11,139 nt of DNA, taken from assembly GCA_004347865.1 (NCBI GenBank), contig QNUZ01000053.1, positions 1 to 11,139 on the forward strand, written 5' to 3'. The stretch is from Archaeoglobi archaeon (GTDB lineage: Archaea; Halobacteriota; Archaeoglobi; Archaeoglobales; Archaeoglobaceae). A program made the position numbers and the translations under genes. Positions within the stretch are counted from its first letter, which is position 1, and each line of letters starts with the position of its first letter. Below, in pieces: positions 1-6,213 of the stretch. The notes beneath the pieces were generated by a model. The model ran no database searches and was not told the origin of the DNA. It saw nothing but the letters and a program-made list of their open reading frames with translations.

Positions 1-185
1 AATGCCCGAAGTGTGGGATGGAATACGATAGGGATCTAAACGCGTGCATAAACATAGCCCGCAGGTTAATGAGCTCTGCGGGATGGGGGAGCTGTGAGCC
101 CCCCGAACCGGCAGATGAGGGGAAGGGTGCAAAGCATCCCTTAACGCCGGAAGCTCCCGACTTTAGTCGTGGAGTAGCTCACTGA
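1..185 (+). CDS. tnpB: TnpB (IS200/IS605 family), C-terminal end only, cut by the window edge
   Basis: The frame starting at base 3 is open to the TGA at 183-185 and encodes the last 60 residues of a TnpB RNA-guided nuclease. The visible start is CPKCGMEYDRDLNACINIAR. CPKCG is the second CxxC knuckle of the zinc finger, and DRDLNA is the RuvC-III motif, whose second Asp is a catalytic residue in this family. The tail after the motif (about 39 residues, Pro/Gly/Ser-rich) is typical of coding sequence that overlaps the element's right-end RNA. The bulk of the protein lies to the left of the window, so whether the copy is intact cannot be judged. The last codons lie within or beyond the putative right end, so the stop codon may be supplied by flanking chromosomal DNA. 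Family assignment is secure; activity is unknown. Confidence 0.9.
   Translation, partial: CPKCGMEYDRDLNACINIARRLMSSAGWGSCEPPEPADEGKGAKHPLTPEAPDFSRGVAH
56..182 (+). ncRNA. Putative reRNA/omega RNA scaffold and right end of the IS605-type element
   Basis: Four stem-loops follow each other within the tnpB 3' coding region. (1) 58-64 pairs with 76-82, 7 bp perfect. (2) 85-89 plus 91-92 pairs with 98-99 plus 100-104, with A90 bulged. (3) 123-130 pairs with 134-142, with T137 bulged and an AAA loop. (4) 154-161 pairs with 166-174, with T170 bulged and a TTTA loop. In this family the RNA that guides TnpB is made from the 3' end of tnpB through the right end, and the guide is the DNA just outside the element. 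By analogy with known elements I place the right end near 182 (after GCTCAC), so the guide would begin near 183. The pairings are read directly; the RNA's existence and its exact boundaries are inferred. The 5' limit is not determined and may lie before base 56. Confidence 0.6.
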
Positions 186-193
186 AGATTTGT

Positions 194-198
194 GGAGG
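194..198 (+). promoter_or_regulatory. Shine-Dalgarno GGAGG of the DUF4870 gene
   Basis: GGAGG ends seven bases before the ATG at 206 and fixes that start. It lies inside the stretch that would serve as the guide of the upstream TnpB RNA. No convincing TATA element is seen between the tnpB 3' end and this site, which suggests transcription from upstream. Confidence 0.65.
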
Positions 199-205
199 CG
201 TTCAT

Positions 206-574
206 ATGGACGGTGAGGCGAAACCTGAAGAAGCTCAAAAGCCGAAAACTTCAATTGGACTCGAGGAGAATGTAGTGGGGCTTTTATGCTACCTGCTTAT
301 CTGGGTAACCGGGCTAATATTTCTGCTTTTGGAGAAAGAGAACAGGTTCGTGAGATTCCATGCAATGCAGTCTTTGGTGACGTTTTTGAGCCTGATGGTG
401 GTTGTCTGGATCCTCTCGGCTATCGCCATGTTTGTCTGGGTTCTAGAGCCATTGGTATGGATAGTGAACTTAGTGATTCTCGTCTTTTGGATCGTTGGAA
501 TGGTAAAGGCATATCAGGGAGAGATGTACAAGTTTCCAGTCTTTGGAAGCATTGCGGAGAGTCTTTTGAAATAG
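206..574 (+). CDS. DUF4870 / UPF0132 small membrane protein
   Basis: A 122-residue protein. A charged cytoplasmic-type N-terminus (about residues 1-20) is followed by three hydrophobic segments at about 23-42, 57-79 and 82-102. Between the first two lies the family signature KENRFVRFHAMQS, and the C-terminus carries YQGEMYKFPVFG. Both are typical of DUF4870 (Tic20-like fold, UPF0132 in archaea). The biochemical role of the family is not established; it is a cytoplasmic-membrane protein. The ATG start is supported by a GGAGG seven bases upstream. The gene sits about 20 bases beyond the apparent end of a TnpB element and lacks an obvious promoter of its own. It ends 11 bases before the convergent gene at 586-1119. 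Family assignment is confident; function is unknown. Confidence 0.88.
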   Translation: MDGEAKPEEAQKPKTSIGLEENVVGLLCYLLIWVTGLIFLLLEKENRFVRFHAMQSLVTFLSLMVVVWILSAIAMFVWVLEPLVWIVNLVILVFWIVGMVKAYQGEMYKFPVFGSIAESLLK

Positions 575-596
575 AAATTTTAATCCTACTTTTTTC
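575..596 (+). terminator. T-rich tract between convergent genes
   Basis: Directly after the TAG of the DUF4870 gene come TTTTAA and a TTTTTT run. Archaeal intrinsic termination often needs only a T-tract. The run overlaps the last codons of the opposing gene, so this is a plausible but weakly supported terminator. Confidence 0.35.
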
Positions 597-1119
597 GGAA
601 TTCCCATTCGCACCAGAATTCTTTTGGCTTCTCATCAGGCGGGCAGACCTTGCAAAAAACTTCGAAATCGCCGTTCAGCTCTTCAGCAAAGCTCTTAAGG
701 TATCCGAACCTGACTTTTTTGCACGGAAAGATTTCTAAACCCTTTTTCAATCTCGCCTCCTGAATCTTGCAGCTCACAACCCTGAATATTCCCGCCTCAC
801 CCTTAACCTCAAATTCCTTTTTTGTCTGATAAAGAGCCCAGCTTGTGTTGAGCAGAAGCTCGAGAAGCGTTTCAACGTTCTCCACTTTTTCTATTCCAAA
901 TATCTTTTTCAGTTCTCTTGCCTCAATCTTAGCCAAGGAGCTCCAGCAGTTTGCATCTATTTCCGTGGCAGCATCTGTCCCGAATTTTTCCTCTATTCCC
1001 AGAAAGTAGAGGCCATCGACTCGCCAGAGATTCCTGACCTGAAAGAAAAGAAGATCCATGATTCTTTCGAGCTCAAGTTTCTGAATTCTCCTGCGATCCT
1101 CAGCCTCGGAAATCTGCAT
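586..1119 (-). CDS. Cysteine-bearing protein of unknown function (DUF6125 / ATC hydrolase-like)
   Basis: A 177-residue soluble protein with no signal peptide or membrane segment. The N-terminal half is helical and carries NLWRVDGLYFLGIEEKFG (about residues 29-47) and ATEIDANCW. I associate this pattern with the archaeal/clostridial family DUF6125, but I recall it from memory and have not checked it. The C-terminal half has Cys at 117, 133, 156, 159 and 170, including CKVCPPDE. This resembles the cysteine pattern of L-2-amino-thiazoline-4-carboxylate hydrolase-like and V4R-type small-molecule-binding domains and could bind a metal. No function is assigned. The ATG at 1119 has no Shine-Dalgarno, but an A/T-rich element lies about 26 bases upstream, suggesting a leaderless mRNA. 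The gene diverges from aroE across 94 bases; no functional link is evident. Confidence 0.75.
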   Translation of the reverse strand: MQISEAEDRRRIQKLELERIMDLLFFQVRNLWRVDGLYFLGIEEKFGTDAATEIDANCWSSLAKIEARELKKIFGIEKVENVETLLELLLNTSWALYQTKKEFEVKGEAGIFRVVSCKIQEARLKKGLEIFPCKKVRFGYLKSFAEELNGDFEVFCKVCPPDEKPKEFWCEWEFRKK

Positions 1120-1139
1120 AGAAAAAATAGCCTTGCTAG

Positions 1140-1150
1140 TAAAAAATTTT
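1140..1150 (-). promoter_or_regulatory. TATA-like promoter element of the 586-1119 gene
   Basis: On the minus strand the stretch reads AAAATTTTTTA, centred near 1145, about 26 bases before the ATG at 1119. No Shine-Dalgarno precedes that ATG, so transcription would start at or next to the start codon. Confidence 0.45.
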
Positions 1151-1182
1151 GTTGACCTTCGTAGCTTTTAACTTTTTGGCCG

Positions 1183-1195
1183 CAAAAATATTAAC
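1183..1195 (+). promoter_or_regulatory. TATA-like promoter element of aroE
   Basis: CAAAAATATTAAC is centred near 1188-1189, about 26 bases before the ATG at 1214. The intervening sequence has no Shine-Dalgarno. This is the geometry of a leaderless archaeal transcript. Confidence 0.55.
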
Positions 1196-1213
1196 TTCCC
1201 GAGAACTTTCATT

Positions 1214-2032
1214 ATGCTGTACCTTGGTATAATTGGCTACCCCATTTCACACTCCATTTCGCCTAGGATACACAATGCGGTTATGGAGCATCTTGGAATA
1301 AATGGGAGATACCTCGCGTTCGAGGTCAAGCCCCCGGATTTGAGGGATGCTGTTTTCGGTGCCAGAGCCCTAGGTTTTGTGGGTCTAAATGTTACGATTC
1401 CGTACAAGGAAGAAGTTCTGAGGTTTGTTAAGCCTGTGGGGGAGGCTAAGCTGGCTGTTAATACTATCGACCTCAGGAAAATGGAGGGTTACAACACCGA
1501 CGTTTACGGCGTTGAAATGGCCTTTAAAAACGCTAGTCTAGAATTAGAGGGAAAAGTTGCCCTTGTCATCGGCGCCGGTGGAGCAGGGAAAGCTATAGCT
1601 CTGGCAATTATGAAGATGGGGGCCAAAGTCATTATCACGAACAGAACAGAAAGCAGGGGACTCGAGGCTGCGAGGGAGCTCCGTGAATACGGGGAATGCA
1701 TTTTCTATCCCATGAATAAGATCAGAGATCTGAGTGTCGATTTAATTGCAAATGCAACTCCAGTAGGGATGAAGGGTTTCTCATCTGGAATTCCCGTGCC
1801 CGAGGAGATTTTGAAGCCCGGAATGATTGTTTTCGATGCGGTTTACAATCCAGTCGAGACTCCGCTTATTAGGAAGGCAAAAGAAAGGGGATGCAAGGTT
1901 GTAAGCGGTCTGGATATGCTGGTTTATCAGGCTGAAAAGGCCTTTGAGATCTGGACAGGTATAAAGCCGCCAGTCAGCCTGATGAAAAGGATAGCAATTG
2001 AGGCTTTAGAGGTTCAGAAGGAAAGTCCATAG
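1214..2032 (+). CDS. aroE: Shikimate dehydrogenase (NADP+)
   Basis: Catalyses NADPH-dependent reduction of 3-dehydroshikimate to shikimate in the shikimate pathway to aromatic amino acids; cytosolic. At 272 residues it matches the usual single-domain AroE. Visible motifs are the shikimate-binding SHS at 12-14, TIPYK with catalytic Lys65, VNT at 82-84, YNTD with catalytic Asp96, the Rossmann loop GAGGAG at 120-125, the NADP-selecting NRT at 143-145, NATPVGM at 180-186, and SGLDMLVYQA with Gln239. All key residues are present. The ATG start puts the strand-1 GIIGYPISHS motif at the normal distance from the N-terminus. The last 27 bases overlap the 3' end of the convergent emc6-like gene, so the final residues are encoded opposite another gene. 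It appears to be monocistronic. Confidence 0.96.
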   Translation: MLYLGIIGYPISHSISPRIHNAVMEHLGINGRYLAFEVKPPDLRDAVFGARALGFVGLNVTIPYKEEVLRFVKPVGEAKLAVNTIDLRKMEGYNTDVYGVEMAFKNASLELEGKVALVIGAGGAGKAIALAIMKMGAKVIITNRTESRGLEAARELREYGECIFYPMNKIRDLSVDLIANATPVGMKGFSSGIPVPEEILKPGMIVFDAVYNPVETPLIRKAKERGCKVVSGLDMLVYQAEKAFEIWTGIKPPVSLMKRIAIEALEVQKESP

Positions 2033-2260
2033 GATATACCATGAGGAAAGGGTTAGGAAGGATAGGCCGACCCAGTCCTTTGCCTTTAGCTCAATTCCGA
2101 GTTTGGGAAAGATGAATTTCTGGACGTAGATCAGCAGAACAAGGATTATTATTCCAAAAGCATCTCTCTGTCTGAGATCCTGGGTAACTAGAAAGGAAAT
2201 CAGCCCTGCAACCGCTCCAAGCGTGATTGGGATTAACGTCTTTTTCAATTCGGCTTCCAT
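2006..2260 (-). CDS. EMC6-like small membrane protein
   Basis: An 84-residue protein with three hydrophobic segments at about 9-26, 34-52 and 63-82, joined by short polar loops. The pattern FGIIILVLLIYVQKFIFPKL followed by KDWVGLSFLT and a C-terminal WYILWTFLLN matches what I recall of archaeal EMC6-like proteins. Those are homologues of a core subunit of the eukaryotic ER membrane protein complex that inserts transmembrane segments. A role in membrane-protein insertion is inference from that homology. The gene is second in an operon: its ATG lies four bases after the thrS stop, and its AGGTGA Shine-Dalgarno (2265-2270) overlaps the thrS stop codon, suggesting translational coupling. Its last nine codons overlap the aroE 3' end on the other strand. 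Confidence 0.78.
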   Translation of the reverse strand: MEAELKKTLIPITLGAVAGLISFLVTQDLRQRDAFGIIILVLLIYVQKFIFPKLGIELKAKDWVGLSFLTLSSWYILWTFLLNL

Positions 2261-2264
2261 TTTT

Positions 2265-2270
2265 TCACCT
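2265..2270 (-). promoter_or_regulatory. Shine-Dalgarno AGGTGA of the emc6-like gene, inside the thrS stop
   Basis: On the minus strand AGGTGA lies four bases before the ATG at 2260, and its TGA is the thrS stop codon. Terminating thrS ribosomes could therefore re-initiate directly on the next gene. Confidence 0.6.
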
Positions 2271-4112
2271 GAAAGAAGGCCTCATCGAAAGCAGTTTCGG
2301 CATTGGGAGTGGAAGGAATGGTTTTCCCTCGCTCTCTCTCCTCAGAATTTCGTTGAGTTCTTCAACCGTGACCTGGATTCTCTTCTGTTTTTCCAAGGTA
2401 GATTCACCTCTCACCGTCACGGTGAGCTTTCCCTCCTTTAATTCTTTTTCTCCGAGGACCACAATGTATGGAATCCATTCTGTGTTCGCATCCCGGATCT
2501 TCTTGTTCAGCGTCTCATTTCGGTCATCTACGTCCACCCTTGCTTGAATTAAATCCGCGATCTTCTTTGCCTCCTCAAGGTACTTTTCGCTCACGGGGAT
2601 TATGCGCACCTGCGTGGGCGAAAGCCACACGGGGAGCATGGGAAGCCTTTTTGCGTCGAGCATGAACTTGGCCTTTTCAAGCAGTGCGTACATGACCCTC
2701 TCTATTGCACCGCTCGCTGAGCAGTGCAGGATAAGCGGGGTTTTTCTGCTCCCGTCAGAATCTACGAAGGTTATTCCGTATCTCTCGGCGTTCTCCACAT
2801 CGATCTGCACCGTAGATAGTGCAGAGGCTTTTTCGAGCGCATCTACGAAGTTGAACTCGAATTTAAGCACGAAGTAGAAAAAGCGATGATCCCACATTTC
2901 CAGCAATATTGGTTTTTGAAGAACCTCTGCTATTCTCTTCACGAAATCCTTGTTCTGCTCGAAGAAATCCCTTGTAATTCTTATTGCTACCTCGTAGTCT
3001 CCTGGTGAAATCCCTATCTCGCTTAAAACCTCGACGGAAAGCTTGTACTGTCTGAGAAATTCTTCCATGGCCTGGTCCATATCTTTCACGATTGTGTGCA
3101 TGTCGGGCATCGTAAAAGCCCTAAGTCTTCGCAGGCCAACCAGTTCCCCCCTCTGTTCCTTTCTGAAGGAATACCTGGTCAGTTCGTAGATCTTCAGCGG
3201 GAGGTTCTTGTAGGTAATGGTTGCATTGGAGAGCATCAAAAACTGTCCAAAGCAAGCTGCAAATCTCAGGAAGAATTCTCTTTTGTCTCCTTGGAGAATG
3301 TACTGCCTTGCGGGGAACCTCTCAAGGTATTTACGGAGGGTTGGATGGTTTCTGTCGTACATAATTGGCGTCTCAACTTCCATTGCGCCGTACTCGACGC
3401 ATTTCTGAGTAACGAAGCGTTCTAAGAGACTCTTTATCAGTCTACCTTTTGGATAGAATTTTATATGCCCGGAATCGCTTGCCCCCTCATAGTCTGCAAT
3501 CTCTAGCTTTTGCATGAATTCTACGTGCGGTGGAACTGTATCAACAGCCCTTCTTTTCTCCATCTCATATTTTGCGAATTTCCTGAGATTTTCAAATCCA
3601 GTAAAATCGAAATCCTCGACTTTAACGAGATTTCCATCCGGTTTCAGTATAAACCAATAGCTTATAACCTTCTTTTCGTCCTTTAGGGCCTTTGTGACTT
3701 CAGCCTCCTCTTCACCGCGTATTTCCTTCGAGAGCTCGCTAAGCGGATGACCCTTGCAGGAGATTCTGAAGGCCTTGTACCAGCCAAAAGGTGCTCTTTT
3801 TACCTCAAAATCCTTTAATTCAGTCTCAAGTGCCCGCAACAAACTGATCGCAGTTTCCGAGTCAGCAAGATTTGATGAAAGATGGGCATAGGGATATATG
3901 AGGATCTTTCCAGCTCCTAATTTGCTTGCAACGTCTTTAATCTCTTCAGCAGCTTTTTTAACTACCTCCTCGTTGTCTCCCTTTTCTACAGAGGTAAAAA
4001 CGACCAGAACCTCATCAATTCTATCTCCCTTGCCTTCGAAATCCTCTGCAAGCTTTGTTCTCTCTTTAACCTCGTATTCTATGTAGTCTGCGTGGATCAG
4101 TAGCAGTCTCAT
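2265..4112 (-). CDS. thrS: Threonyl-tRNA synthetase, archaeal type with N-terminal editing domain
   Basis: Charges tRNA-Thr with threonine and clears mischarged serine; cytosolic. The protein has 615 residues counted from the ATG at 4112. Residues 1 to about 145 form the archaeal DTD-like editing domain (start MRLLLIHADYIEYEV; His77, Lys120 and Glu135 sit where editing residues are expected). The class II core follows: motif 1 about 225-250 (ending VETPI), motif 2 with Arg317 and RRLRAFTMPD, and motif 3 GAIERVMYALL at 468-478. Zinc ligands Cys287, His339 and His463 are present. The anticodon-binding domain runs from about 492 to 615 and ends RPSFR. A TTG at 4121 would add only three residues (MPC). 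The ATG is preferred because homologues begin at this Met and the TATA element lies about 26 bases before it. It heads an operon with the emc6-like gene. Confidence 0.96.
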   Translation of the reverse strand: MRLLLIHADYIEYEVKERTKLAEDFEGKGDRIDEVLVVFTSVEKGDNEEVVKKAAEEIKDVASKLGAGKILIYPYAHLSSNLADSETAISLLRALETELKDFEVKRAPFGWYKAFRISCKGHPLSELSKEIRGEEEAEVTKALKDEKKVISYWFILKPDGNLVKVEDFDFTGFENLRKFAKYEMEKRRAVDTVPPHVEFMQKLEIADYEGASDSGHIKFYPKGRLIKSLLERFVTQKCVEYGAMEVETPIMYDRNHPTLRKYLERFPARQYILQGDKREFFLRFAACFGQFLMLSNATITYKNLPLKIYELTRYSFRKEQRGELVGLRRLRAFTMPDMHTIVKDMDQAMEEFLRQYKLSVEVLSEIGISPGDYEVAIRITRDFFEQNKDFVKRIAEVLQKPILLEMWDHRFFYFVLKFEFNFVDALEKASALSTVQIDVENAERYGITFVDSDGSRKTPLILHCSASGAIERVMYALLEKAKFMLDAKRLPMLPVWLSPTQVRIIPVSEKYLEEAKKIADLIQARVDVDDRNETLNKKIRDANTEWIPYIVVLGEKELKEGKLTVTVRGESTLEKQKRIQVTVEELNEILRRESEGKPFLPLPMPKLLSMRPSFR

Positions 4113-4133
4113 GCAAGGCAAAACGCAGGGGGA

Positions 4134-4143
4134 AAGATAAACT
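4134..4143 (-). promoter_or_regulatory. TATA-like promoter element of thrS
   Basis: On the minus strand AGTTTATCTT, core TTTATC centred near 4138, lies about 26 bases before the ATG at 4112. There is no Shine-Dalgarno before that ATG. The 35-base gap after cofH therefore appears to hold an independent promoter rather than simple operon continuation. Confidence 0.5.
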
Positions 4144-4147
4144 TTTC

Positions 4148-5161
4148 CTAATCCAGTATGTTGTAGAGCGTATCCCTCTGCTTCGGGATTCTTCCGGCTC
4201 TTATTATTAGTTCTTTCAGTTCCTCAGGGCTCAAAAATTCTCCACTCGTAGCTCCAGCAGACTTTGAAATGTTCTCCTCTATTAAAGTCCCGCCGAGATC
4301 GTTTGCGCCAAAGTTAAGCGAAGCTTGGGCCAGTTTGATACCGAGCTTTACCCAGGAAGCCTGGATATTCTTTATCTCCGGATAAAGCAGGATTCTCGCC
4401 ACTGCTATGACAAGCAGATCTTCGAAGCCTGAGACTCCTTTTGTCCTTTTACCCAGCTCGTTGTTCTTCCACATGAATGAGAGGGGAATGAATTCTGTAA
4501 AACCACCAGTTTCTCGCTGGATTTGCTTTATCAGCATGAGGTGCTTTATTCTTTCTTCCCAGCTTTCTAGGTGTCCATACATCATAGTGGCTGTAGTGGG
4601 AATTCCGATTCCGTGGGCCTCTTTTATGACCTTCACCCACTCTTTGGTTTTGATTTTCATCGGGCAGATCTCCTCTCTAATTCTGTCATCCAGTATTTCT
4701 GCTGCCGTTCCGGGCATTGAACCCAAACCCTCTCTTTTCAGAGTTTTCAGGACTTCAAATGTTGTCAGCCCGCTGTTCCTCGCCATGTGGACGATTTCCA
4801 TGGGGGAAAAGGCGTGAATATGGATTTTTTTTGAAACTTCTCTAACAGCCTCGAGTATCGAAATGTAGAAATCCAGATCTGCTTGGGGAATCAAACCTCC
4901 TTGGATACAGACCTCCGTGCAGCCGAAATCGACAGCTTCTTCGACTTTTCTTTTAAGCTCCTCAATTGAAAGCAGGTAATTCTTCCTGTTCCTGAAGGAA
5001 CAGAACTTGCAGTTGTTTATGCAGATATCTGTGAAATTTATATTTCTGTTAACGACGAAGGTTACAACGTCACCAACAGCCTTTCTGCGAATTTCATCTG
5101 CAAGCCTAAACGTTTCGTATGGGTCTTTTAGAAGCTCAAGAGCGGCAGTATCCGTCATCAT
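4148..5161 (-). CDS. cofH: FO synthase subunit 2, radical SAM enzyme CofH
   Basis: CofH joins tyrosine to 5-amino-6-ribitylaminouracil by radical SAM chemistry. CofG then closes the ring to make FO, the deazaflavin chromophore of coenzyme F420. The 337-residue protein has the [4Fe-4S] cluster motif CxxxCxxC at Cys47, Cys51 and Cys54 within FTDICINNCKFCSF, then GCTEVCIQGGL at 80-90 and the C-terminal FGANDLGGTLIEENISKSAG (284-303). These distinguish CofH from the menaquinone-pathway relative MqnE/MqnC. It overlaps the end of cofG by 26 bases. The ATG at 5161 (with another at 5158) is supported by GAGGTG seven bases upstream, inside cofG. The overlap and shared pathway point to translational coupling of the two subunits. 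Confidence 0.94.
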   Translation of the reverse strand: MMTDTAALELLKDPYETFRLADEIRRKAVGDVVTFVVNRNINFTDICINNCKFCSFRNRKNYLLSIEELKRKVEEAVDFGCTEVCIQGGLIPQADLDFYISILEAVREVSKKIHIHAFSPMEIVHMARNSGLTTFEVLKTLKREGLGSMPGTAAEILDDRIREEICPMKIKTKEWVKVIKEAHGIGIPTTATMMYGHLESWEERIKHLMLIKQIQRETGGFTEFIPLSFMWKNNELGKRTKGVSGFEDLLVIAVARILLYPEIKNIQASWVKLGIKLAQASLNFGANDLGGTLIEENISKSAGATSGEFLSPEELKELIIRAGRIPKQRDTLYNILD

Positions 5162-6107
5162 CGGAATACACCTCTATTAGCTCACTCACAGCACTGCCAA
5201 ATAATTTAAGCTTTACGAATTTCGGATAAACTGGAAGTCTCTCTCTGAGAACAAATTCACCTCTTAAGGCCTTTTTTATTTGCTCAATTGAAGGCCAATT
5301 CGCTTCCGGATTAATGTAGTCTGGCGTTACCTCTGAGATGCCTCCCAGATCGTTCGCACCCGCCTTTAGAAATGGGTAAATATCGTTTACGAGGTTGGGA
5401 GGAATTTGAATGGCAACATCCTTTGGTAGGATTTGCCTCGCAAGTCTCACAGTTTTCAGCATTTCTTCTGTGGTTGGTTCGGGAAAGTTCTCCATTTTTG
5501 TTCCCTTTTTTGGCTTGAAATTTTGGATTATCACTTCCTGTATGTGTCCGAATTCCTTGTGAAGTTCGGCGATAACCTCTAGGGAGTAAGCCCTTTCGTA
5601 TTCTTTCTCGCCGATTCCCACCAGAATTCCCGTTGTGAATGGGATTTTGAGTTTTCCTGCAGTTCTTATTGTTCTTATTCTAAGCTCGGGCTTCTTTCCA
5701 GGACTTTCAGAATGGCATTCAAGCTCAACAGCCTGCTCGAGCATCAGTCCGAGGCTTGCATTGAATGGTTTAAGCTTCAAGAGTTCACTCTTTTCCAGGA
5801 CGCCAGCATTCGTGTGCGGAAGGAATCCAAGAGCTATTGCAAGCTTGTTCATGTCCACGACGTAGTCCAGCAGTTCTGAGTAGCCGAGAGCTCTCAAAAT
5901 TTTTTTCATTTCGGGATTGAGCTGATCCGGTCTCTCTCCGAATGTAAATAGGGCCTCCTTTGCCCCTCTAGCCCTTTCAAGTAGCATTTTGATGCTGTCT
6001 CTATCCATAAGATCAGCATTTTCAACTCTAAAACCGCAGTACCAGCATTTGTTCCTACAGCTTCTCGTCAGGGGAATGAAAACGTTTCTTGAGTACGTGA
6101 CGATCAC
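5136..6107 (-). CDS. cofG: FO synthase subunit 1, radical SAM enzyme CofG
   Basis: CofG converts the CofH product into 7,8-didemethyl-8-hydroxy-5-deazariboflavin (FO), the F420 precursor; cytosolic. The protein has 323 residues. The cluster motif CRNKCWYC (Cys17, Cys21, Cys24) lies within the CofG-type N-terminus TYSRNVFIPLTRSC. The central QEVIIQNFKPKKGTKM (190-205) and the C-terminal KAGANDLGGISEVTPDYINP (248-267) are characteristic. The start is a GTG at 6107. An in-frame TGA lies two codons upstream, and the conserved TYSRN begins at residue 4, so no longer start is possible and a shorter one is unlikely. No Shine-Dalgarno is seen, but a TATA-like element lies about 26 bases upstream. It is the first gene of the cofG-cofH operon and diverges from the PhoU-like gene. 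Confidence 0.95.
   Translation of the reverse strand: MIVTYSRNVFIPLTRSCRNKCWYCGFRVENADLMDRDSIKMLLERARGAKEALFTFGERPDQLNPEMKKILRALGYSELLDYVVDMNKLAIALGFLPHTNAGVLEKSELLKLKPFNASLGLMLEQAVELECHSESPGKKPELRIRTIRTAGKLKIPFTTGILVGIGEKEYERAYSLEVIAELHKEFGHIQEVIIQNFKPKKGTKMENFPEPTTEEMLKTVRLARQILPKDVAIQIPPNLVNDIYPFLKAGANDLGGISEVTPDYINPEANWPSIEQIKKALRGEFVLRERLPVYPKFVKLKLFGSAVSELIEVYSDDDGYCRS
5169..5174 (-). promoter_or_regulatory. Shine-Dalgarno GAGGTG of cofH within the cofG 3' end
   Basis: On the minus strand GAGGTG ends seven bases before the ATG at 5161. It lies inside the cofG reading frame and supports the start that overlaps cofG by 26 bases. Confidence 0.6.
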
Positions 6108-6127
6108 GCATCAAATTCTTCGCACTT

Positions 6128-6137
6128 CTAAAAAAGC
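6128..6137 (-). promoter_or_regulatory. TATA-like promoter element of cofG
   Basis: On the minus strand GCTTTTTTAG is centred near 6132, about 26 bases before the GTG at 6107. No Shine-Dalgarno is present, so the GTG-started cofG mRNA would be leaderless or nearly so. Confidence 0.45.
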
Positions 6138-6184
6138 TTGTGAAGGTATCTGTATCAATTGTAGAAAAGTAGCAAATTACGAAA

Positions 6185-6208
6185 GTTATTTTTACACCTT
6201 AATATACC
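6185..6208 (+). promoter_or_regulatory. Probable promoter region of the AbrB-PhoU gene
   Basis: Two A/T-rich candidates are present: GTTATTTTTAC (6185-6195), centred about 25 bases before the ATG at 6214, and TTAATATAC (6199-6207), which is too close for an ATG at 6214. The first fits a leaderless start. The assignment is uncertain. Confidence 0.35.
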
Positions 6209-6213
6209 TACGT

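Noticed and set aside
286..738. 150-codon plus-strand frame across the DUF4870 gene and its neighbour
   Set aside because: It overlaps two well-supported genes in a different frame or strand and resembles no family.
3096..3425. 109-codon plus-strand frame inside thrS
   Set aside because: It is antisense to the conserved class II core of thrS and shows no domain or ribosome-binding site.
4113..4121. TTG at 4121 as the thrS start
   Set aside because: It adds only MPC. Archaeal homologues begin at the next Met, and the TATA element is 26 bases from ATG 4112.
5989..6213. Possible 75-residue N-terminal extension of the AbrB-PhoU protein
   Set aside because: The stretch is antisense to the cofG start region and its promoter, and the AbrB domain begins right after the ATG at 6214.
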